64,000 bases of DNA from Isoetes taiwanensis (Eukaryota; Streptophyta; Lycopodiopsida; Isoetales; Isoetaceae), in the NCBI GenBank assembly GCA_021234155.1, contig JAJEKV010000016.1, positions 930,001 through 994,000 of the forward strand, written 5' to 3'. The position numbers and the translations under genes were made by a program. Of this stretch, positions 21,844 through 35,300 are shown piece by piece. The notes under the pieces are model-generated. The model ran no database searches. It saw only the letters and a list, made by a program, of their open reading frames with translations, and was not told the origin of the DNA. Positions within the stretch are counted from its first letter, which is position 1. Every line of letters begins with the position of its first letter.

Positions 21844-24800
21844 CATTCTCCCCACCTTAAAATGATGCTGTCCGCAGCATCGAGGTTCTCCCCACCTTGG
21901 GATCTTCCTGTCTTGCAACCAACTTGATGCATACAATTATTATTATAGTTATACAATTATTAGAATGACCCTAAGGTAATGTTTAAGACATTACTGTACT
22001 ATTTCATTATCCAATTAACTTATCACTTCATAACTTAATCAACGCAAGGTAATTACTAACCTTACTTAATACAACATTTAAGTTTATCAAAGTTTATCAC
22101 TTTCATACAAAATTTACACTTCCAAGGTACTCTTCATCCTTGCAACACGTTATAACAAAATTTGTGTTGCAAGTCTTTGCACCTTGAAATCCTGCATTAA
22201 TTTTACAATATCTATAATTACATACTTACTAGCTTACACAAGATTTAGGCGATTAGTTTCAATGGTAAAAATCACAACTACTCTAGAACTATGTATACAA
22301 GTGCTCGTGATGCGACTCCCCGCCGGCTCTTCGTTCTCATTGGCCTTCTGGGTTCACACCACGCTAGAATATTAATTTAAAGTTGGTTATGAGGGAACCA
22401 CCCATACTAACTTCCTAAATGGATGCAAGACTAATCTCCTGGCATAAGAAGAGGATGCTTCTTCCATCGTGGCCGTGGAGACAGTGCCCTATAATGCCTA
22501 AACCTTTCCTAAAAATCTCCTTGAGCTGAACTACTAGCTCGAGGTTATACTACCTTGCACTCGATCATGGCCCCCAAGGGTTTAAGCGTAAGGGTCGTCT
22601 AAGACGATCCTATCATTGCCCATGATTGGGTACTACCTTATGCATGACTTCCCTGATCATGCATACCCCAGTGCTCCATGGCCCAGCGGGTTTAAGCTAG
22701 AGAACATTCCTGCTGATCTCATCATCGCCCATGTTCACTTCCAATTTATTGCATGTCCTTCCCCTATGGACATGCTTACACATTACGGTGCAGCATCTGC
22801 TAGAGAACCATTTAAGATGGTCTCATCATCGCCCATGTTCACCATTTGACTAAGTTCAGCAAACCATGGTCATGCCTACATTGACAATACACCACGTTCT
22901 AGAGATCGTCATAGCGGTCTCATCATCGGTAATGACATCACTTTACGTATGCAACCTATACTAACATAAGCTGCATACATAGACTAACTTGAAACCTGCA
23001 TGATTTCTGCTGGCTCCTTTAATGCATGCGATTAACATAATTACCCTAAGGTAATATTTATGAATTAACATTATCATAGTATCGGATACATTACTGCCGA
23101 TAGTACAATTATATTTACTCTAAGCTTTACAATATTTAACGACTTTTAGATCGCGATTATTTAAACAATAACCCTGATTTAGACCTATTGTTACATAGAC
23201 AAGGTTTTTAATTATCATACACAAGAATTAGATGTGCTTCTTATTCTCTTCCTTGGGTCCTACATTACCCTTGGAAGTATAACCCTGAGATGCACTTAAG
23301 TATATCTGGATTGTATTTCCTATTTATTTTTATAAGGACCCCGAGGCCATATGGCTATCCTTGGAAGGAATTGCATCCTTGCGAAGGATTAATTAACATG
23401 CTACCTCACATTATCGTTGTTATTTAACTTATTTCCCTATGATACATATACGTACGGCAAATTCTATGCAGTTATTAAGATCTATATTTGACTTATCAAT
23501 AAGGCACATTAAAGCTTATAATACATGCGCACACCTTACCTAAGGCTAGAACGCATCCACCCATTGAGCCGGCGTCGAGTAATTTGGAGATGACTTGGTC
23601 GTTGCATTGCTCCCATATTTTTGCTCCACTTCATTGGTGTAGTTAGCTACCACGTTAGTCTCGCACGTTGAAGGCCTCCTGAGCACTAAGGTATCTATCT
23701 ATTTTACGCTCTATTCGCTTCGGCCATTGCCGGAGTGAACTCTATTCTACGGGTCGGTCAATTCGATGGCCCTTCAATCCCTAAGATACAAGTACGTTCA
23801 ATCATAAGATTGAGCCCCCACTTTCTCAAAAAAAGAAAATGGTCCTGCACCCCTTCAATGATGTTGTACACAACGTCATATCTATTCTCTCCCCTTAAGA
23901 GGTTATACGCTTCTTACTTAGCGCATTAATTTACTAGCCTTAGCTAACATATATAACCATTTAAGATGGATGCATATATTATGTTATTATTTATTTCAGT
24001 ATAGTTATGGGTTACCTACTTAGTTAGAACGATTCTAAACCACAAGGTTTTGTCATCATGACAATTCCTTTTGTCTCAAAAGACTGTTTGATTACTATAA
24101 TTCTTATTTTAGATGTACCTTGCATGTATTATTCTTTTATATTCTAGAGATTCCCCCTTTCTTAGTTATTTAAACTCTTGGAATATTCCTACCAATCGAA
24201 TTGATGCCATCGTAACAAGTTGGCCGGACTTGTTAGATTACTTCTTTTCTTTCGGTTGGATTATTCTTTGGAGGTACTAGATTTATACATGGTCAACAAT
24301 TATCCTAGTAATGAATCCTTCTTAGCAAGGAGATCAATCTCACCAAGTGGTTTCAATATGTTGGATGTCTATTATAATCGTGTATAATTTTAGTTACTCC
24401 TATGCATTTCCTTCCCAATCCTTGACGCTTAGCTCAATATTGGGGCAATCCTTTCAGCGAGAATATCTGGAAATGCCTTCTAATTCCAATATGGATGTTA
24501 CCATCCATACATTTAACCTACTAGGCCCCATGGCCTTAGATCCTTGAGCTTGCTAGAAGCTCATCCACTCGTTGCTTGCTTGAAGCAGCAAGATAACGTT
24601 CTTTCGAGTCGCTCGATACTTCGGTCTCCTTGACGGTGGCTCCTCCTTGATGTAGAGGCTGACTTTGTTCGTTAGAAGCCTCGGTGGCTTTGATGGCGTA
24701 GTTGATCACTTGAAATCTTCTATGCCTGAAGGTGGCGCCATTGAAAAAGATCTTTCATCTTGAACTCTTTGTCTTGGCAGCTAAAGAACGACTCTGGATC

Positions 24801-27800
24801 CGATATTGTTTCTTCGACTCCATCGACGTCTCATACGTCGAGTCCTCCTGTCGCTATCGTGTTGCCCGAAGAGTGTTGAGGATGTTGATTGCTTCACCCC
24901 TGCAAATTGCCTGACATCTCTTCCTTTGATCTGTTACGCTATAGGAGGGAAGGAATAACAAGGGAACTATACATGCAAAGCATATAGCTTACATAATTAC
25001 AATTACTACTAGAGCTATTAGGTCCCCCTTGTGCCTCCCTTCGAGTTGCACACCTACTCCTTGGCAATGTCATCGGTGTTCCTCCCGGTGCAATGGTGTT
25101 GATGATCTATATCCTCCTATTTGTACGTCAGCTCATACTCCGGGGTAACTTGTTGATATACTTGGGCCCTCCGGTGTTTGTCGGCTATGGCACAACACGC
25201 TTTGCATCACATTCTAACTAAAGGTGTGCTGGTCGTTGATGCTTCGACATTTCGATCTGCTTCCTGATCCTGTTCTTGGGCGGTAATTGTTCCCCCTTCA
25301 TGATGCTTGAAGCTATTTGGAGGTGTCTCTTGAGGTTGTTGGGTTCACCAAGTTGCATGCAAGTCATCGGCTCGACTCGCCTAGTCGCTTCTCCATCGAG
25401 CTTCCAATCTTATTTGTTTGATCCCCTCGATCACATGGCTTGGACGTTGTCACGTTCTACAATGCTATGTCGTCTTCTTGTCTTGAGATACCTTCTGGTG
25501 ACCTTGATTGTGCTCGTCAGTTTTGATCCTCCTGTTACCTCTAGGGAGCTCGTGGAAGAGGTCGGTTGCTAGCACTTCTCCAGCTTTCAGTTCCTTTCCT
25601 TTGTCCCTCCATGCATGTCGGTCTCTCTGGCAAGTAAAACATCATGGCTCTCCTCCCTGCTGGCTATGTTATCGGGATGATGGATTCTTATATCTGCGCA
25701 GCTTGACCCTTGAGTTGAAGAAGTACCTGCCTTAGATATACTCTTGTCGTTGAATAGCCTGGCTATTATCTTGAACTCTCTTTTTGCCGAAGGTGCTTCA
25801 GTTGCTATCCTTGTCGTTAAGGTGTCGAATGCTTCTACCTTGGGCGTTTGAGGTCCCACATGTCGGAGATACGATCGGCTTCTTCTCTTCTAATTACTAC
25901 CTGACGAAGCCATCACCTAGTTGTTGAAGGCATATCTCCTCGTCGCGGTGCCTTTCGTAAGTGCATCTCCATCTAATACGCGTGTCATAGCACATCACCC
26001 TATATCACCACAAGATGGAATTATGGTCGTCGAGATGTTGCCTTCTTAGTTGGCTCGTTGATGTCGGGTCGTCCCAAAGAATTTTCTCGACGTCTGTTGG
26101 CTTGGGTCGTGACCGCGGCTTTTGAAGATGTTTGCACGTTCCTCCTATTGTTGAGGACACTCGTGTCATGATGTCGTCAAGTGCTGCCACTGCTACAAGA
26201 GGTAGTGTTGCGCCCTGACGATGTCCTGGTGCAGCGTTGATGATCTTGACATGACCGGCGTTGTCTCTTATCCTGACATTGTGTTGGACGAGTGGTCTTC
26301 TGGCTATAGTTGTGCTTCTTTGCTTCATCGTTTTGGCATCCGAAGTGATGGAGCTTCTTGATCTAAGCGCTAAATCCCTAAAACATGACTCTAATCTCAT
26401 GTTTCTCCACTATATATGTGAGCCCCCGAGATATACCATAGACATATACGCATTTACATTGGGATTTTAATTCATCCACTTTTCCAAAACAACTAAGAAG
26501 GTATACTTAAATGTTTATACTCCTTTAGGGTTTCCCCTCCTCCTATCGCGTTTGATTCTTCAGTTTTGCTGCTTATTCTTCGTTCTGGTTGACTCCGGGA
26601 TTCCTTGAGATGCTGCTACTATTGTTGAGCTTCATGTCTGATCCGAGCTCGTCACTCCAGGTTACGAAGAGTGTTCGTCGTTGTGATCCCTTGAAAAAGA
26701 TGCTCCTCCTTAATGTGTATGTCCGTCGTGAGGAATGCGGTGACCGCTCAACGTCCCTACATGCGGTGTGTCGTTGCAAGGTTGCCGATGTGCGGTGCCG
26801 TTGATCGCTTGAGTAGGATCACCTGGCTGTTGCAATCGGGCATTCTTGAATGTCTTCGAAGCTCTGAGATCGTGGTCGGTAGGCAGGCATTGTCGTTCCT
26901 CCGCAGGTTGAATTTCTGAGCGCGACTCCTGTTGCTTGGGCTTTGCTTCATTTCGAGATCCCTCTCATGTGCCTGGAAGTGTGGTCATCTCCATTACACC
27001 TACCATAGCTCCTCCTGATCGCCTTTGTGTGATTTGTACCTGCTGGCTAGGCCGTCTCCTTCGTCCTTTGGGTCCCATCCACTCGAGTCTCGCACTACTT
27101 GGCTGAAGTAGTAAAGTCGTCCTTCCTTCGGTTTCTAGGTGTTTCTGGGTCCGGAATTCTTGTTCGAGCAGAATATTCTCCTCCTTGATCTTGCCCCTAA
27201 TGCTGATATAGGCCTTCAAGTCGAAGATGTTCCTTCCCTGATATGCGTCTCCTCCCCATCATGGTCTCCTACTTTTTGAAACCGATGAAAGTCCTCCTGC
27301 TGGTGCAAGGGAGTTGGAAGCTCGTCATGGTCTGCCTTAGGTGCTTTGTAGTTGCCTAGCTTGGTTGCTCCTTTTGTTGACGTTGCATGACATTCGCTTG
27401 AGCTGCTGGGCTGCAAGGTCGTGGTGGTCTTCCCTCAGGTTTCTATACGCTCCTGTGTCGCCATAACTTCTCTCCTCGACGGAAGATTATGCCCTCTGGC
27501 CCTAGCTCGTGATGCTAACACGGCATCGATGTCTAACGTCTTCCTGCACCTGTATTTTGCTGCCTTGCGTTCTTCCATTTGAAACTCATGTGCGTCGAGT
27601 TGGTGGTGGCGTCGAGATCCTCTTTCTGATGTGAGCTCGTGGACGTGGTAGCCGGGAGGTTGTCATCTAGAAGATTCTTGATGCCGTTGGTTACCAAATA
27701 TTCTTCCCATTTGATGAAGATTGATGATAGGCCGGTGGTGTCCTGTTCTACTCGTTTGTCGGTTGAGGTGTTTGTCGTTGTGCTTCCCTCTCTTGGGTCT

Positions 27801-28680
27801 GCCTTTTCGGTCTTCTCTCCTTATCTATCTGTACATCGGCTGGGTCCCCGATGTCTTCAAGAAGTTGCGCCTCTAGCTCTTCTGTGGCTCTGGCCCTGTA
27901 CTTCGAAGGCAACGCTCGTATACCCTAGAGTCTAAGGGTCTACTGGAAGGGCTCCCCTACAACATTCTGGGCTCTATAAGCAAGCAAGATGGCTCGAGCA
28001 GCATTACTGGAGACATATCTATAACCTTCAAGTCTATGGACATTAGGACGTGTAGTATGGCATGAAATGAGGTTTGTTTTGGAAAGCCTTCATGATGTTT
28101 GAGGCATACTCTAAGGTCCTAGCAAAGTTGGTTTTGGGAGGGGGGAGGGGGGGGTCCAATCTCTACACATGGAGTGACTTGGGCAGCTTTAGACTCTAGC
28201 TCCTTTCTAGATATCCTGGCAATAGGGAGGGTCAATGTGGCGGCTATATAAGTCAAACTCTATTAGAAGGACACAGAATTAGGTCAAGGTTTATGCCTTT
28301 GGCATGAGTAGAGGTGATGTACCAACAGTTGGACTTGGGTTGCTATGCTGAGGTCTAGATGACTATAACAAAGGGGTGTTCTTGAGCACTTCTATCTAGG
28401 AGTAAGGCATCAGCTTCGAGCCAAGAGCAATACTTGCGAGGTACTAATGGGGTATGCTTCTATTTACAAACAAACCACAGTTTGGAAAAACACTTCAAGG
28501 GTTTAGGCAATTTTGGTCATTTTGAGCTGGGGTTTGACATTTCTAGCTTACCTTGAGGTCATAAATGGGTTCTAGACTGTCTAACGGTCCTATTGCAACA
28601 AATTTCAGGCGATTTGGAGCTCTGTAGCTCAAGTTATGGAGACTCATGGTATGCGCCAGGGGCTCAACCTAATTTTTAGG
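21844..28680 (-). mobile_element. Internal region of large non-autonomous LTR element
   Basis: About 6.8 kb with no frame over about 131 codons and no recognisable gag, protease, integrase or reverse transcriptase. The exception is a short minus-strand remnant next to the left LTR (about 21850-21910, peptide ENLDAADSIILRWGE), which resembles the extreme C-terminus of some plant Ty3/Gypsy polyproteins. 21950-24550 is AT-rich; 24550-27950 is more GC-rich and rich in CTTCGA/CGTCG words; 27950-28680 is AT-balanced with a G-run. Layout fits a LARD-type derivative that is mobilised in trans. Confidence 0.6.
28135..28156 (+). other. G-rich tract, possible G-quadruplex
   Basis: TTGGGAGGGGGGAGGGGGGG-type run in the internal part of the LTR element, with four or more G tracts of three or longer separated by single A. 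Structure is predicted from base order only. Confidence 0.5.
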
Positions 28681-30199
28681 TCACCGTATACAAACAGGAG
28701 TTCATCCCCCATACCAGCTCCGTGCTGATACAAGGCCCTCCACGTGTCACTGCAACCTTGATGAGTTCCAGTGGGAAGAATGAAGGGGTCATTTTACCAT
28801 GTCTTCCTTCAGGGCCTACCTAGCTGCGGAAGCGTAAATATACATGTCAGTATACAACATCAATATCACATGACCATCGCGAAGGATGGCTCACCACATA
28901 TCTTCATAGACAAAGATCAGTACATCACATATGGAAAACCTACCCAAGACTCAGACTCAAAGGGTATGACTGACGGCTTGGGTCTCCAGAGGTCATTGCA
29001 GACAGAATTCATGGCAAATGGATTTGGCTGGCATAAGAACATGGCTTAGGGTAGTCCACTCCATCCGCCCCTCCTGTGCACACTTTGCAGAGTAGGTTAA
29101 AAAGTGTTGGGACCTGACTGTAGCCCGCCGGATGCATAGCCACAGGGGCTACTCCTGGGTTGCATCTCCCCAGTTCCGATGGGGCAGGTAGTGATCACTC
29201 CCACCAGAGGCTAACATGCTGACTCAAGGTGACTAGAGGGCCACTGCCCGTACTCGACTTGAACTCCATGAAAGGTGTACACCACCCCAAGAGTGTCGAA
29301 CCCATGCAAAGCCCTCATGCAGTGGCAGAGCATTAGGTCTAGTGCACTATAGTCCCCGATAGGCTTTACTACCAGAGGGACGTGATCATGAGTCAGGACA
29401 TGAACCTCCTTGTAAGCCAGTCTGGCCCCTTCACACACAACCAGGTGTGGCTCTTGTACACAGGCCGAATTTAATAGTGCATTAAAGAGGGCTAGCTAGG
29501 AGCATCAACTACCAGGCTTTAGGGTCTCTACCCCCTTCCCAATACAATGAGTCCACAGAGATCATCATCACATACATATCACAGAAGAACTAAAGAACAA
29601 GATTTAATCTAAATCACAGAGTTAGGTTCTTTAGTTAAGGCTTGGTATCTAGAGATCTAGATGGCTGCTATGGGCAAATCAATAGGCTAAACCTACTTAC
29701 TCTATGTTTGGGAGGCGGTTTAGACTATTGAATTGGCAAAATACCTGATCCCTGGCTCGCTCCTCCTGCTCTGAACGCATCCATGCTGCAGAAATGCTTG
29801 AAGATGAAGCTAGAAAGGAAAGCTGATGAGCTAGACTACTCAGACAGACTTTGGGAGGCGAGATTGGCTCTTGGAGCAAGCAAAACAGAGCTCTAGAAGG
29901 CTGTGGACGAAAAATGGAAAGTTAGGGTTTCCTATACTTATATAGACTAAGGGTTAGAGCTAGGGCTTCCTATTTCTCCCTTGAGCATGTGGGATAAATG
30001 GGTGTGGCCCACTTGCCTATATTAATTAAGTGGGCTAAAGTGTACACATGAATAATAAATGTGCACACACTTGCAAGTTGCCCCCTAGGGTGCTACTTGC
30101 TTAACTACACGTAGGCGTACACGTCAGTTGGGATGGCGTGTACGCGTGACGATGCAGTACAGTATACATCCTTGGACCGTATACTGTGCTGGAACGTCA
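28681..30199 (-). mobile_element. LTR of large non-autonomous element, right copy (5' LTR)
   Basis: Begins at TCACCGTATAC, lacking the outermost 28 bases of the left copy, and ends GGAACGTCA at 30199. The missing bases are at the inner boundary where a primer-binding site would lie, so this element could not complete replication as it stands. G-box at 28741-28746. Confidence 0.75.
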
Positions 30200-30469
30200 T
30201 ATATTTGGAAGAGGGTTGTGACAGATTCTCAATAGGGAAGAATTTAATGATTTTTAAATATAATATGCAAGGAAGATAGATTGCTTCATGCAATCATAAG
30301 TAAAAACGAAATGAATCTTTGGCCCATTTGCAACAGAAAAAAAAAAAACAAATCAATTATAGAGATCTTTTTTTTTCCTAAACAGTGGAACAGAGCAACA
30401 GAGCATTTCTAGAAAGGGGGCTGATCGAATCAGAGAATTTTGGAAGAATTAAGCTTCAAATCCTTAGTT
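30200..30469. other. Spacer between LTR and right inverted arm
   Basis: AT-rich, with an A run at about 30340 and a T run at about 30369. No gene. Probably part of the element that owns the inverted arms. Confidence 0.35.
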
Positions 30470-30579
30470 CCACAAAATAAGACAACCTATCATAACCAAT
30501 CAGCGTGGTTCTTTGGCGCAATTCAAGGGTGTCATAAAAAAAAGAAAGCCCATTCGAAGCAGAAGCCCATCGGGAGTAC
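30470..30579 (-). repeat. 110-bp inverted arm, right
   Basis: Reverse complement of 19748-19857; starts CCACAAAATAAGACAACC and ends CATCGGGAGTAC. See the left arm. Confidence 0.8.
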
Positions 30580-30960
30580 CTGAAATCAGATCGGTTTCTT
30601 ACAGCAGGTCTGATTCATCCAGGTAGATTCCAGGTTTCTTCCAGCAGATCTGTTTCTTCCAGGTCAATTCTTCCAGTCAAATCCATTCAGGTCGATTCTT
30701 CCAGGTCGATTTTTCCAGGATTCTTTGTGGGATCGATTCTTCTCAGCCGGATACTCTGGTCGATTCTTCCAGGATTCTTTGTGGGCTCGATTCTTCTCAG
30801 CTGGATACTCTGTGGTATCTGAAGCCAAGACACTTCGAAAAATCTTGCATTATCATATCTGCAAGTTCGTGACAGCAAGTTCAAGTTCGTGACAGCAAGC
30901 CCTGAGATTTCAATTCGTGATAGCAAGCTCTTCAGTAAGTTTTTTGTAAAGAGCCACCCT
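30580..30960. repeat. TTCTTCCAGG-rich tandem repeats
   Basis: Two 54-bp units at 30705-30758 and 30759-30812 (GTCGATTyTTCCAGGATTC... to GGATACTCTG), preceded by looser TTCTTCCAGGT repeats from 30597. Further on, GTTCGTGACAGCAAG repeats at 30866-30900. The resulting minus-strand frame (RIDPTKNPG repeats) is a by-product of the repeat. Confidence 0.7.
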
Positions 30961-31752
30961 TGCTTTTCTTGCTTTGAAAGCACATAACATTAAGCCCTCA
31001 GTATACTTGCAAGCTGCTCCACAAATGTCTCCAGAAAAAAACTTGGCATTGCCTTCCAATTTAATAACAAGAGCAACTGCCCTTCTTATCTAAATGTCCT
31101 CCATGTTTATGCATTTCTCTTGCTAAATCCGCTTCAATTGACTAGATAACTCACTTAGGATTGCCTTTGTGGTGGGAGATATGGATGCTGGTCCAAGAGA
31201 AATGCAACATCTGAATAACGGGCCAGCAATTTTCTTTGCAACTTTCCTATGGTCCCTTGAATGAATCAGCTTTGCCAATCTGCTAATGCAACTATGACTT
31301 TGTCTAGAACCTAAATCCGGGTTGCCTGGTCCTCAACAAGTCTTATTTTGCATGCCTTATTTTGCATAGTGGAAAACTATGAATATAAGACATGTCTTAT
31401 ATGAATAATACATGTCTTTAGACATGTCTTATATGAATAATACATGTCTTATATTAAAGTAGTGGAAAATTAATTTTTTTAAGACCTGTCTTATACGTGG
31501 AATCCAAAATGATCTTATAAAAATATGACAGTCATAAAATAAGACGTATGGCGGCATGGAATGTGGGAAGCAGATTCCAGGGGCCCCATCGTCGACCCAG
31601 TTGCCATGTTGGATGTGGAAAAGGGGCCTTAGCACCGTTTTTTTTTATTTAGAGTTATAAATAATGTCATATCTCACACGCTTGTAGCAGCAGAAAATTA
31701 CCAGAAATATATGTTATGTATGTTATTAAGTTGCGACAAATTAAAAACTTCG
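30961..31752. other. Intergenic with AAGACATGTCTT repeat
   Basis: No gene. 31388-31451 holds two 32-bp tandem units built on AGACATGTCTTATATGAA. TGTGGAAAAGGGGCC at 31615-31629 recalls 20005-20019, so this may be the remnant of a related MITE. Confidence 0.4.
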
Positions 31753-31834
31753 GCGGACGTGCCGGAGTGGTTAACGGGTTTGACTCGAAATCAAATGGGT
31801 TCTGCCCGCGCAGGTTCGAATCCTGCCGTCCGCG
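31753..31834 (+). tRNA. trnS-CGA: tRNA-Ser (anticodon CGA)
   Basis: 82 nt with all type II features. The acceptor stem GCGGACG pairs with CGTCCGC, followed by discriminator G. D arm CCGGAGTGGTTAACGG; anticodon stem TTTGA/TCAAA with loop CTCGAAA, giving anticodon CGA (codon UCG); long variable arm GGGTTCTGCCC; T arm GCAGGTTCGAATCCTGC. Internal A box and B box (GGTTCGAATCC) are intact and no CCA is encoded, as expected for a nuclear gene. It looks functional. Confidence 0.95.
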
Positions 31835-31840
31835 TCGTTA

Positions 31841-31845
31841 TTTTT
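31841..31845 (+). terminator. Pol III terminator
   Basis: TTTTT seven bases after the tRNA 3' end, the usual RNA polymerase III stop. Confidence 0.7.
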
Positions 31846-32357
31846 CTCAACTTTTTCTCAACTCTCAACTTATTATTGACATACTTTGTCTTATAATCTT
31901 AACGTCGTATTGACATACTTTCTCTTATAATCTTAACCGACGTACTTCCTGTTTGTCGATGTTTCCGCATTATTATTTGTCTTAGCATTTTCACTTTCGG
32001 TCTTCTAGTTTACACACCTCAAAAAGCTTACAGCTGCTTCTTTCTTTACTCGGCTCTTACTTTTCGATTTGCTTTCCTATTACATGTTCTGACAACTTTG
32101 CTTTCCCTGACAAGTCATAACTTTTATATGTTCGCATCGAAGGATCATTTTTTGCATGCCAACCATTATAAAATGTGTAAAAGTAGACAATTCAAGCTGT
32201 ACGCATTCGTGCGCAGTGCAGTTGTTAAGTTACTCTAACTAATATATTTTCAATCAACAAACTCTGTATTCATAATAAGAATCACAAAATTTAGCTGCTA
32301 TTACAAAATGCAGCAGTTAATCATGAGCATGACATGGCTAGTATTCAACATATTAAC

Positions 32358-35300
32358 TTATTGTGTAGCTGGTTGTGTGGGTTCTGCATCCATAGGATCT
32401 GCAGCCGGTGCGTTTTCTGTTTCAGTACCATCTTTATCTTCTGCAGCTTTGGTTTCTTCAGTTTGTGCAGCTTGCGGTTTTGATGGGGGTGGTTTTGGAC
32501 GAGTCATTATGGGCTTGCAAAATCTGCATGAAACCAAGGTTATATTTTGATGATTCATAATTTTGATACCATTATCCATGACCAAAAATAATTTACCGGT
32601 CAAGAACCTCTGCCTTTTTCCTAATATCAGCAGACAATAACACAGGGTTTGCTGATCTGGCAAGTGCATCCTGATGTTGTTTCTTCTCCATCAACCAGTC
32701 ATGAGCTTTCTTGCACTCTATCAACACCTGCAACAAATCTTCTCTTTGTCAGCCACCAAAACTAGGAGGGGCACACATTTTCTAAAATTTATTAACCCAC
32801 CTTTTCCTTTTCAGTGGAATCAATATGATTAAACTTAGGATCTGTTGATGCAGCGGCCTCTCGATAGCTATTAATGCAGTATGCCAACTCATTTATTGCA
32901 GGGCCCCGGGCTGCTTCTTCTTTTTGCCTCAACTCAATTGGGTCCCCAAGCTACAAAATCAGAGGGAAACAATTTAACTATCCACAGACGCAAGCAGAAT
33001 CAAATGGAAAAAATGCCACAACCATGCATACTCTACCTTCTTTAACTCTGCAAGTTTTGCATTGTACACACTTTTTGTTTCGTTTTCTCCTTCTTCATAA
33101 AGCCAGTCTTCCGTATGCTGAAGCTTTGCGGCGAATTCATCCCGCTCAGACTCAGTAACATATCCTTGCAACTTCTCATAAAGCTGCCACAATCTGGTTT
33201 ATTAGAAAATTGGCACCTAAATATGAAAATTAGCAGTTAGGAAAAAGACTACCTTATTTCGCATGTCATAGACGTAAGACTCAACTGCATTTTTCCGCTC
33301 TTTAGTCTCCTCCATGACACGGTCCTGAAGGGCTAATTCATATTCTATATCAACTTCTTTTTGTAACTCTGCTTTGGAAAGACCTCCTATAATCGTCTCT
33401 TTCACTGGAACATCTGTTTTTCTAAGTTTTTTCTTCTTCCCAACTTCTGTCTGCAATAATGAAGAGCCATTAAATCCAGCATCAGATATATAAATCTATT
33501 TAAGAAATGTTCCTGCCTCTCTAAGACAAGAAAAAAAATGCTGCCACAAAACCTTGTGAATATGACATGCTGTTATTAATAATGAACTACATTCCAAAAC
33601 TTTGCATGGAATTGATTACCCATAGTGGACTATGCAACTAACAGATTTTCCAATTTTGAAAACCAAATCTGTGAACAACAAAGGTTGGCAGCAGAACAGT
33701 TGGCAGGATTGCAACATATCCATCCAATGTTGATTACTTTTCAGAACCAACTTTTGCAAAACATGTCATAGTATGAACGTTCTTCCACCAATCAAAATCA
33801 AAATACCCGACATATGTGCTTTTATGTATGAAAAACATGTATAACCTGTTCAGGAAGCAACAACAAATGTTCATTGCACAACTGAGCTTCATTCATCAAA
33901 AGAATGCATACTATGAGATTCAATTCAGTGAGATTAAATTAAGAAGCAAAATTTAACTACCTTCCTTAAGCTGGACTTTGCCTTATTATTTTTCTAATAA
34001 AATTCAACATAAACGTCAAAATGAAACTAATAAGCAAATCTTTTGTGGCAGCAGATTGACCAATAATGGCAATACAACGGTGCCAAAATCTAACCTTTGT
34101 TTGTTCTGCTTCTATATTTGCCTTCCCATTAGCTGAAGGATCAGATCCAGCCATGCCAGATTCTCCCATCGTTTCGTCTTTCTTATCTGCTGGTTGCTCA
34201 GTATTTTCCTCCTCCATATCTGTTTCCATAGGGATCGGTCCTTTTGTATCTCTGCTCTCCTCACTTCCTTTGGTCGTGGATACCTCAACTTCTTCCTCTT
34301 CAATCATCTGGAAGGCAATCAGTCAGAAAGCTTTACAAAGTTAATGCAAGTCCCTTTTTTTTTAACTTACAAATGCGGACTCCACTGAAATGATTCCGTG
34401 GAGGTTCAGTTGGATTTTCACTTTCAATTTTGCTTTTTCAGAAGATTTTGGTGTAAAAGGACCGATCTGCAGCCGATATCAAAAAATGAATTTATTGCAA
34501 ACAGCATTTAACCAATCTGTGTTCTATTATATCCATACCTGGAATGTGCCAATTTTAGCAGAGGTGTCTGGAGGCAAGTCGCTTGTCTCAGCATATAACG
34601 CATCTACGGTAAATGTGCCAGATCTTAAGAAAGTCAACATCTTTGTGTTTGGAATAGGATTGCCCTTAACAAAAAGCATATTGTTCGAATGGCATTCTTC
34701 TCCTGCTTCAGATGTAGATCCCTTCCATGAAAGTGCAATAGGAAATGGAAAAGCATCTTGAACCTAATAAGATCAAAACAATTAAAGGTAGTAATATCAT
34801 AATTACTTTGGAACAACATATCGCTATAGTACAATACCTCAAATTCCCGGACTTTGAAAGTAGGACTCAGCATAGCACATTGAAGAGCACAGCCGCGTGA
34901 AATGCACTCACTTGCATTCAGTGTTCTGCTCGGGTCTTTCTTAAAGAATGAAGCTAGAATTCTTCCAATAGCAGGAATTCTAGACCCTGAACCAACAACC
35001 TCGACTGCATGAATTTTATCTAAAGGAACCTGTGCATCGATCAATGCCTTCTGTAGTGGGGCCTGTATTCTTTCCAATAAGGGTGTAACTAGCTCCTCAA
35101 ATTCTTCTCTGGTAATCTTATCCTGCACATCTTTCTCTTCAAATAGGCACTCGATAGCAAGAGGAGCGATGGCATTGGCACTCAAGATTTTCTTGACCTT
35201 CTGACATGCTGTTCTTAACCTGTAGCAAGCCCTTGCATTTGGGTAAACATCAATCTTATGGTCCGTTTTAAATTTAGCTGCAAAATGGTTAAAAAGCGCC

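Noticed and set aside
20296-30199. Treating the 1.5-kb direct repeats as a host segmental duplication
   Set aside because: TGACG/CGTCA termini and a Gypsy-like C-terminal scrap beside the left repeat fit an LTR element better, although the target duplication is missing.
30687-30983. 98-codon minus frame with RRIDPTKNPG repeats as a repeat protein
   Set aside because: Made by two 54-bp DNA tandem units; no start context or similar sequence elsewhere.
34066-34344. Plus-strand Ser-rich frames across the Hsp110 acidic-loop exon
   Set aside because: Antisense shadow of exon 4 of the Hsp110 gene.
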